This document shows, piece by piece, positions 5,845 through 11,179 of a stretch of 11,179 nucleotides of DNA. The notes under the pieces were generated by a model. It did no database searches. It worked only from the letters and a program-made list of their open reading frames with translations, and had not been told where the DNA came from. Position 1 is the first letter of the stretch. Each line of letters starts with the position of its first letter. Made by a program: the position numbers and the translations under genes. This DNA comes from an uncultured Clostridia bacterium (GTDB lineage: Bacteria; Bacillota; Clostridia; Lachnospirales; Lachnospiraceae): positions 1-11,179 of the forward strand of contig CAMJIC010000067.1 in NCBI GenBank assembly GCA_946405675.1, read 5' to 3'.

Positions 5845-7458
5845 GTGGAGGGAAGAACATTTCTCCGGACATGTCTGACCGGTGCAGTGTTTGCGGTTCT
5901 TTTTTCCGCGCAGACATGGGCAGGAAAGCCGGTGGCATCCGTTTCTGATTCCACGATCGCAAACGGTGTCTATGTGGAAGGAGTTGACCTGTCCGGCATG
6001 ACGCCTGAGGAGGCTGAAAATGCCCTCCAGGCGAAAGCGGATTCCATGGCATCGACTCCGGTCAATCTGAAATATGGGGACAATGTCATCACTGCTTCGC
6101 TGGCTGATTTCGGATATGCCTGTACCAACCTGGACATCGTGGATTCCCTCGTGCCCATCGGGAAGAGCGGAAATATCGTAGAGCGGTACAAGCAGCAGAA
6201 GGATCTGGAGAACCATACGGTAGAGTATACGCTGGACTTTACCGTAGATGAGCAGCGTGTCAGGAATTTCGTCAAGACCTTAAGCAGCTATGACACGGAT
6301 CCGGTGGAGGGAGAGCTTCTGATCGGATCGGACGGGCTGCCCTATGTAGAAGGCGGAACCAGGGGGACGACACTGAAGGCGGAGGAGTCCGCCGCAGCTG
6401 TGAAGGCTGCGATCGAAGCATGGACCGGAGGGAATATTTCCGTAGAGCTTTCCTATGACGAGGTCAGTCCGGACGTGACATATGAGACGCTGTCTTTGGT
6501 CAAGGATGTCCTGGGGACGGCAACGACCGACTATTCTGCCTCGTCCGGCAACCGTGCGGTCAATGTGGAAAATGGATGTGCATTGATCAACGGAACGCTC
6601 CTGTGGCCGGGAGACGAGTTTTCCGTGACGCAGACCGTGACGCCGTTTTCCGCCGAGAACGGTTATCTGCCTGCACCGACCTATGAAGAGAACAGGACGG
6701 TTGATTCCTATGGCGGCGGAATCTGCCAGGTTTCCACAACGCTGTATAACGCAGCGCTCAAGGCGGAGCTGGATATCACGGCAAGGTCAAACCATACGAT
6801 GATGGTCAGCTATGTGGAGCCTTCCAAGGATGCAGCCATCGCGGAAGGCGTGATGGACATGCGGTTTGTCAACAATACGGACGCTCCGATCTATATTCAG
6901 GGGGGATGCTACGGGGGCCAGATCACGTTTGTGATCTACGGCCATGAGACCAGGCCTGCGAACAGGACGATCGAATTCGACAGCAGGGTGCTGGCTACCA
7001 TGGAGCCCAGCGGATATTCGCTCTATCCGGATGCGACCCAGGCGGTGGGGTATATAGCGCAGACACAGTCCCCGCATACCGGGTATCAGGCCGAGCTTTG
7101 GAAGCTGGTTTACGTGGACGGGGTTCAGACCGATGAGGTGCTGGTTAATTCCAGCTATTATCAGTCTGTCGGAACCATTTATTCGGTGGGCGTGATGACA
7201 TCGAATGCCGCGGTGCAGCAGGCTCTTTATGGCGCGATCGGGTCAAATAACCTGGATGCGGTCCAGCAGATCATCCGGTATGGTGTCTCAGCCCAGCAGC
7301 CTCAGACCGGGGCGCAGGGACAGGCACAGGGGACGGATCCGGCACAGGCATCAGGAGCAAACCAGGCGCAGCAGCAGGGCACGCAGAATCCTCAAGGCCA
7401 GACAGCCGGGGATATGGATGATAATATGGATCCCGGCACAGTGACCATCATCAACTGA
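5845..7458 (+). CDS. Exported VanW-family protein with Gln-rich tail
   Basis: 537 residues. The N-terminus is a signal peptide: MEGRTFLR, a hydrophobic core to about residue 21, and a likely cleavage after TWA (residue 26). Residues 37-205 carry two stretches typical of the putative peptidoglycan-binding region that precedes VanW (VEGVDLSGMTPEEAENAL at 44-61 is characteristic). The VanW domain spans about 236-365, with NVENGCALINGTLLWPGDEF, the hallmark GGGICQVSTTLYNAAL at 290-305 including C294, and R-SNHTM near 314. Residues 366-440 resemble a G5-like module (ELWKLVYVDG). After 480 the protein is a Gln/Gly/Ala-rich low-complexity tail. VanW is named from vancomycin-resistance clusters, but its biochemical function is not established and most homologs have nothing to do with resistance; no other van genes are here. 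GTG start supported by AGGAGG. Confidence 0.88.
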   Translation: MEGRTFLRTCLTGAVFAVLFSAQTWAGKPVASVSDSTIANGVYVEGVDLSGMTPEEAENALQAKADSMASTPVNLKYGDNVITASLADFGYACTNLDIVDSLVPIGKSGNIVERYKQQKDLENHTVEYTLDFTVDEQRVRNFVKTLSSYDTDPVEGELLIGSDGLPYVEGGTRGTTLKAEESAAAVKAAIEAWTGGNISVELSYDEVSPDVTYETLSLVKDVLGTATTDYSASSGNRAVNVENGCALINGTLLWPGDEFSVTQTVTPFSAENGYLPAPTYEENRTVDSYGGGICQVSTTLYNAALKAELDITARSNHTMMVSYVEPSKDAAIAEGVMDMRFVNNTDAPIYIQGGCYGGQITFVIYGHETRPANRTIEFDSRVLATMEPSGYSLYPDATQAVGYIAQTQSPHTGYQAELWKLVYVDGVQTDEVLVNSSYYQSVGTIYSVGVMTSNAAVQQALYGAIGSNNLDAVQQIIRYGVSAQQPQTGAQGQAQGTDPAQASGANQAQQQGTQNPQGQTAGDMDDNMDPGTVTIIN

Positions 7459-7558
7459 CAATATCCGGAAGCGGGCCTATGGACCGCATCCACAGTCCGC
7501 CCCTGGCAGTTGTGTGTGTGGCTGTGACGTTCATAGGCATGAGGAATATGGAACTGAC

Positions 7559-8035
7559 ATGGAGATCTTGATGGCAGGATATGCGGGGAGGGCAGGGGCA
7601 TCCTCCCTCGCCCGTTCTTCGGCAGACGTGCTGAAGAGGGAACTCCCGGAGGGGGTCTTGTCAGCTGCAAAGAAGATGGGGCCTTATCTTCAGATCCCTG
7701 ACAGCGTACCGCTTCTCGCCCGTGAGCGTCTGGGAAAGGGCGGTGTTCTGCGGGGGTTGTGGATCCTGGGAGAGAAGCTGCAATGCGGCTTTGACGTGGA
7801 TCTCAGAAGCATATTGCTGAAACAGGAAGATGTGGAGGTCTGCGAGCTCCTTGGAGCGGACATTTACCGGATCGATGCATCGGGAGGCTGGCTGGTTGCA
7901 TCAGGGAAGGCGGAGGATGCCCTCCGGATTTTCCGGAAAGAGAACATCCCGGCTTCCGTCATCGGCATTTGCCGGGCGGGGCTTCAGCGCCAGCTTCGCC
8001 TGGGGGATGACATCCGGTTCCTGGAGGAGCCTTGA
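7559..8035 (+). CDS. Stand-alone AIR-synthase C-terminal-like domain (HypE/hydrogenase-maturation-factor related)
   Basis: 158 residues. The order of features (EILMAGYAGRAGAS, then ...LGKGGVLRGLWILGEKLQCGFDVDLRSI, VCELLGADIYRI, GGWLVAS, and IPASVIG...GDDIRFLEEP) follows the C-terminal domain of AIR-synthase-related proteins such as PurM/HypE. The N-terminal ATP-binding domain with its usual Asp/Gly motifs is absent, and the 100 bases upstream show no remnant of it, so this is either a domain-only paralog or a truncated relic; the intact frame favours a real protein. The usual MHDxTEGG motif is changed to RLGKGG, so the metal/phosphate site is probably lost. Start: ATG 7559 keeps the first strand but has a distant GAGGAA; ATG 7571 has GGAG at 6 bases and is a real alternative; the frame opens at 7514. 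Function unknown. Confidence 0.68.
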   Translation: MEILMAGYAGRAGASSLARSSADVLKRELPEGVLSAAKKMGPYLQIPDSVPLLARERLGKGGVLRGLWILGEKLQCGFDVDLRSILLKQEDVEVCELLGADIYRIDASGGWLVASGKAEDALRIFRKENIPASVIGICRAGLQRQLRLGDDIRFLEEP

Positions 8036-8041
8036 AATCCG

Positions 8042-8098
8042 TCCCGCTGCCGGCGCGTTGGACATCCCCCCGGACCTGCTCGCAGGAGCGGGATTTTT
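8042..8098 (+). terminator. Probable intrinsic terminator before the Lrp gene
   Basis: TCCCGCT (8042-8048) pairs with AGCGGGA (8087-8093), followed by TTTTT (8094-8098). The 38-base interior contains its own CCTG/CAGG hairpin (8075-8086) that would stack on the outer stem. The long interior makes it less certain than the one at 1413. Only 37 bases remain to the next start codon, so it may act as an attenuator for the downstream genes. Confidence 0.5.
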
Positions 8099-8135
8099 CG
8101 TGCAGCGCTGATCCGGAAGAAAGAGGAGAATATTT

Positions 8136-8618
8136 ATGAGAGAGAAGATCCTTTCGCTGCTTGAGCGAAATTCCAGAATGACACCGGAAGAGATCGCGGT
8201 GCTGCTTGGTTCGAGCAGTGACGTGATCGCGAATGAAATCCACAAGATGGAGCAGGAGAACATCATCTGCGGCTACAACACCCTGATCGACTGGGACAAA
8301 GCAGGTACGGATACCGTGACGGCCCTGATCGAGGTACGTGTCACGCCGCAGCGCGGGCAGGGCTTCGACAATATTGCGGAGCGGATCTACAACTATCCGG
8401 AGGTGCAGTCGGTGTATCTGATCTCCGGCGCCTACGACCTTCTTGTGATCCTTGAGGGCAAAACGCTGAAGGAGGTGTCAGGCTTCGTGTCGAGCAAGCT
8501 TTCCACGCTTGACACGGTCCTTTCCACAGCGACCCATTTCATCCTGAAGAAATACAAGGACGACGGGATCATTTTCGAGAGAAAGAAAAAGGATACCCGG
8601 ATGAGCATTACCCCATAA
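8136..8618 (+). CDS. Lrp/AsnC-family transcriptional regulator
   Basis: 160 residues, normal for the family. Residues 1-50 form the winged helix-turn-helix (EKILSLLERNSRMTPEEIA, then LLGSSSDVIANEIHKMEQENII), and 58-138 the RAM effector/oligomerisation domain, with the GAYDLLV strand (98-104) before the conserved helix. Family members assemble as octamers and sense amino acids or related metabolites. Start ATG 8136 has AGAGGAGAA 6 bases upstream. The stop TAA is 19 bases before the aminotransferase start, so they form one unit; the neighbour's substrate or product is the natural candidate effector. The C-terminus ends in a basic stretch (ERKKKDTR). The effector cannot be deduced from sequence. 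Confidence 0.92.
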   Translation: MREKILSLLERNSRMTPEEIAVLLGSSSDVIANEIHKMEQENIICGYNTLIDWDKAGTDTVTALIEVRVTPQRGQGFDNIAERIYNYPEVQSVYLISGAYDLLVILEGKTLKEVSGFVSSKLSTLDTVLSTATHFILKKYKDDGIIFERKKKDTRMSITP

Positions 8619-8637
8619 CTGCAAGGAGGATGATCCA

Positions 8638-9828
8638 ATGAAGGAAATGTCCGGAAGGTGCGATCTTTCCAGGAAGGCAGACAGTCTGAAACCATCCGGG
8701 ATCAGGAAGTTTTTTGATATCGTGGCGGAGATGGATGATGTGGTTTCCCTGGGCGTTGGGGAGCCGGATTTTGACACGCCATGGGCTGTCCGTGATGAGG
8801 GGATCTATACCCTGGAGCGAGGAAAGACATTCTATACTTCGAATGCCGGCCTGAAGGAACTGCGGGAAGAGATCTGCCGCTTCCTGAAAAAGAGGATCGG
8901 TGTGAGCTACGATCCGATCCATGAATGCCTGGTGACGGTCGGCGGCTCCGAGGCGATCGATCTGGCGTTCCGCGCGCTTCTGAATCCGGGAGATGAGGTC
9001 CTGATCCCGGAGCCTTGTTATGTTTCCTATACGCCGTGCGCGATCCTGGCGGACGGCGTGCCGGTGCCGATTCCGCTTCAGGAGAAAAATGAGTTCCGCC
9101 TGACTGCGCAGGAACTTGAGGAGCATATCACGGACAAGAGCAAGATTCTGATCCTCCCGTTCCCGAACAACCCCACCGGCGCTGTCATGCGCAGGGAAGA
9201 TCTGGAGGCAGTGGCAAAGGTCTGCCTGGAGCATGATCTTTATGTGGTATCAGATGAGATCTATTCCGAGCTGACCTATACGGGAGAGGATCACGTTTCC
9301 ATCGTCCAGATTCCCGGGATGCAGGAGCGGACGATCCTGATCAATGGTTTCTCCAAGGCATTTGCCATGACCGGATGGCGGCTGGGGTATTGCTGCGGGA
9401 ATGCCCGGATCCTTTCTGTCATGACCAAGATCCATCAGTTTGCCATCATGTGTGCTCCCACGAACAGCCAGTACGCGGCTACAGCTGCGCTCCGGGACTG
9501 TTTCCCGGAGGTTGTGAAGATGCGGGACGCGTATGACCAGAGAAGACGTTTCCTGCTTCATTCTTTCCGGAATATGGGGCTTCCATGCTTTGAACCCTTT
9601 GGCGCATTCTATGTATTCCCGTGCATAAAGGAATTCGGCATGACCTCAGAGGAATTCGCCACCAGGCTGCTGGAGGAGGAAAGAGTAGCAGTTGTGCCCG
9701 GGGATGCCTTTGGCGCAAGCGGGGAGGGATATATCCGGATCTCCTACGCCTACTCACTGGAAGCCTTGAAGGAAGCCATGGAACGGCTTGGCCGGTTTGT
9801 CGGAAAGCTTCGCGGTCTTGTAAGATGA
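8638..9828 (+). CDS. PLP-dependent class I/II aminotransferase
   Basis: 396 residues, fold-type I aminotransferase, subgroup I-gamma type. Visible: SLGVGEPDFDTP at 37-48 (substrate loop), Y66/T67 region before SNAGLKELR, the cofactor-anchoring VTVGGSEAIDLA (99-110), PFPNNPTG with N178, SDEIYSEL with D206 and Y209 which hold the pyridine ring, NGFSKAFAMTGWRLGY with the Schiff-base lysine K240, and R367 (YIRISY) for the substrate carboxylate. All catalytic residues are present. ATG 8638 has a strong AAGGAGG 8 bases upstream. Close relatives include PatA-like and aspartate/aromatic aminotransferases; the amino donor is not predictable here. Paired with an Lrp regulator immediately upstream. Confidence 0.93.
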   Translation: MKEMSGRCDLSRKADSLKPSGIRKFFDIVAEMDDVVSLGVGEPDFDTPWAVRDEGIYTLERGKTFYTSNAGLKELREEICRFLKKRIGVSYDPIHECLVTVGGSEAIDLAFRALLNPGDEVLIPEPCYVSYTPCAILADGVPVPIPLQEKNEFRLTAQELEEHITDKSKILILPFPNNPTGAVMRREDLEAVAKVCLEHDLYVVSDEIYSELTYTGEDHVSIVQIPGMQERTILINGFSKAFAMTGWRLGYCCGNARILSVMTKIHQFAIMCAPTNSQYAATAALRDCFPEVVKMRDAYDQRRRFLLHSFRNMGLPCFEPFGAFYVFPCIKEFGMTSEEFATRLLEEERVAVVPGDAFGASGEGYIRISYAYSLEALKEAMERLGRFVGKLRGLVR

Positions 9829-9945
9829 TGCAGGATCCACCTGTAGGCGGGCGGTCTGCGGGTGAGGCCCTCTCGAAATCAAAATATAACAAATGTGATT
9901 CAGATGGATGGACGGAATGATATCCCATTTCGTTCATCAATTTTG

Positions 9946-9951
9946 TATAAT
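9946..9951 (+). promoter_or_regulatory. Candidate -10 box for the methyltransferase gene
   Basis: A perfect TATAAT sits in an AT-rich island (about 9880-9960) between the aminotransferase and the next gene, preceded by TTTTG. No good -35 hexamer is found 16-18 bases upstream, so promoter strength is uncertain. A start near 9958 would give a leader of about 70 bases before ATG 10030. The rest of the gap 9829-10029 holds no evident gene or terminator. Confidence 0.45.
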
Positions 9952-10029
9952 GGAGAAAAAGACAAGCAGGATGTATTTTTTACAGATCCTGGTTGCGTTC
10001 TGCCTGCGGGATGTGATGAGAACTATGGG

Positions 10030-11179
10030 ATGGCTTTGATGAAGAACAGCGGCTTGAATCAGAAAAACAGTCAGACAGCATATCAGCCGGATCTTCCGGA
10101 GGCCTTTGTGGGGAGCATGAGGCGTCTTCTGGGTGATTCATATGAGGACTTTCTCTCTTCTCTTGGGGAGGGAAGGAGAAATGCGCTCCGGGTAAACCGT
10201 CTGCGTCTTTCGGCGGATTCCTTTGAGTCGATTGCGCCTTTTCCCGTGAAGCGTGTTCCCTGGACGCAGAATGGCTATTATGTGGATTACCGGGACAGGC
10301 CCTCGCAGCATCCCTGGTATCGGGCCGGCGTGTATTATCTGCAGGAGCCAAGTGCCATGGCACCGGCCGAAATCCTTCCGGTCATGCCAGGGGACAGGGT
10401 GCTGGATCTGTGCGCCGCACCCGGTGGGAAAGCGACGCAGCTGGGGGATCGTCTTTGCGGCAGGGGGCTTTTGGTCGCAAATGAGATCTCGCCCTCACGG
10501 GTGCGTGCGCTGGAGCGGAACATGGAGCTGTTCGGGATCTCAAACTGTGTGGTGACGAATGAGCCGCCGTCCCGTCTTACTTCCAGGTTTCCGGAGTATT
10601 TTGACAAGATACTGGTGGATGCGCCCTGTTCCGGTGAAGGGATGTTCCGAAAGGATCCGGAGGCAGTGAAGACATGGAGCCTTGAGAAGGTGGAGGCATG
10701 TGTAAAGATCCAGAGGGAGATCATTCTTGAGGCAGCGGATATGCTTCGGCCGGGCGGTTTCATGGTATATTCCACCTGCACCTTTGAACCTGAGGAGGAT
10801 GAGCTTGCCGTAGCATATCTGCTCAGGGAGCGTCCTCAGATGGAGCTTCTTGAAATACCATGTACGGAGGGCAGGCAGACCTTTTCCCCCGCATTCTCTT
10901 TGCCGTATCTTGCGGAAAGGGGATTTGTGACGAAGGAGCCTGAACAGGGGCAGACGGCTGCCCGGCGGATGGATGGCGCGTCGGTTCCCCCGGCTGGGAA
11001 GCTGCCGGATACCGGTAAGGCCGTCAGGATCTGGCCTCACATGGCACAGGGGGAAGGCCACTTTATCGCCCTGCTTCGGAAGCAGGGGGGATCATCTGGA
11101 GGAAATCCATCCCGGATATCCGAAGGAAATTCATCCCGTCTATCGGGAGAAAAAACACCCCGGATATTGGGAGGAAATC
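10030..11179 (+). CDS. rsmF: RsmF/RsmB-NOP-family 16S rRNA (cytosine-C5) methyltransferase, 3' truncated
   Basis: 383 codons are present and the frame is open to the window end. Hallmarks of SAM-dependent RNA m5C methyltransferases: LQEPSAMAPAEIL (104-116), SAM-binding motif I DLCAAPGGKATQL at 126-138, NEISPSR at 151-157, the PCS motif with C200 (VDAPCSGEGMF), and the catalytic TC motif with C250 (YSTCTF). GEGHFIALLRK (341-351) closes the methyltransferase domain. The E. coli RsmF-like layout has a C-terminal RNA-binding domain after this point; here the visible linker is a tandem repeat and the rest is beyond the window. Start is uncertain: ATG 10030 or ATG 10039, both with poor ribosome binding sites; the frame is open further upstream without a better start. 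Which rRNA base is modified cannot be told from sequence. Confidence 0.9.
   Translation, partial: MALMKNSGLNQKNSQTAYQPDLPEAFVGSMRRLLGDSYEDFLSSLGEGRRNALRVNRLRLSADSFESIAPFPVKRVPWTQNGYYVDYRDRPSQHPWYRAGVYYLQEPSAMAPAEILPVMPGDRVLDLCAAPGGKATQLGDRLCGRGLLVANEISPSRVRALERNMELFGISNCVVTNEPPSRLTSRFPEYFDKILVDAPCSGEGMFRKDPEAVKTWSLEKVEACVKIQREIILEAADMLRPGGFMVYSTCTFEPEEDELAVAYLLRERPQMELLEIPCTEGRQTFSPAFSLPYLAERGFVTKEPEQGQTAARRMDGASVPPAGKLPDTGKAVRIWPHMAQGEGHFIALLRKQGGSSGGNPSRISEGNSSRLSGEKTPRILGGN
11098..11179 (+). repeat. 24-bp in-frame tandem repeat in the methyltransferase linker
   Basis: Three full imperfect 24-base units (11098-11121, 11122-11145, 11146-11169) and the first 10 bases of a fourth, cut by the window end. 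Translated, they give 8-residue units GGNPSRIS, EGNSSRLS, GEKTPRIL, then GGN. Because the period is a multiple of three, copy-number change would preserve the reading frame. The array sits just after the methyltransferase domain. Confidence 0.75.

Noticed and set aside
5845..7458. Vancomycin resistance locus
   Set aside because: VanW-domain proteins are widespread in Clostridia and there is no vanA/B ligase, vanH, vanX or vanRS here.
9829..9900. Terminator after the aminotransferase
   Set aside because: Several GC-rich partial palindromes are present but none has a stable stem followed by T residues.

Overview
The window reads as ordinary chromosome from a Gram-positive, low-to-mid GC Clostridia, most likely a gut Lachnospiraceae. 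The basis is the gene set and family-level resemblance: an HPr kinase next to a ROK glucokinase, a VanW-family secreted protein, an Lrp/aminotransferase pair, and strong AGGAGG-type ribosome binding sites. The species cannot be named from sequence alone. All supported genes lie on the + strand. There are no transposases, phage genes, CRISPR arrays, tRNAs or rRNAs.

Layout. Positions 1-417 hold the last 138 codons of FtsH, with a long disordered tail. A PAP2-type membrane phosphatase follows (528-1241). The 314-base gap 1242-1555 is unusually structured: a 139-bp repeat (copy A), a textbook intrinsic terminator, and a 60-base near-perfect inverted repeat just before uvrC. Then come uvrC (1556-3502), hprK (3610-4566) and a ROK glucokinase (4584-5519). 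A second copy of the repeat (copy B, 5545-5688) separates these from a 33-residue membrane peptide (5731-5832) and a VanW-domain exported protein (5845-7458). Next are a stand-alone C-terminal domain of an AIR-synthase/HypE-like protein (7559-8035), an Lrp/AsnC regulator (8136-8618) and a class I/II aminotransferase (8638-9828). The window ends inside an RsmF-like rRNA cytosine methyltransferase (from 10030) that is cut off within a run of 24-bp tandem repeats.

How the genes work together. HPr kinase/phosphorylase and glucokinase are a coherent pair for sugar phosphorylation and carbon catabolite control. UvrC is the nucleotide-excision-repair endonuclease. The Lrp regulator and aminotransferase are close enough to be one transcription unit, probably in amino-acid metabolism with unknown substrate. 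The small membrane peptide and VanW protein look translationally linked and act at the cell envelope.

The most interesting signal is non-coding. Copies A and B of the intergenic repeat are about 87% identical and fold into the same three consecutive hairpins. Three base pairs change in a compensatory way and two more change to G-U wobbles that are only pairable in the + strand. A third, solo copy of its terminal hairpin lies between uvrC and hprK. This looks like a dispersed structured RNA/DNA element; I do not recognise it as a named family.
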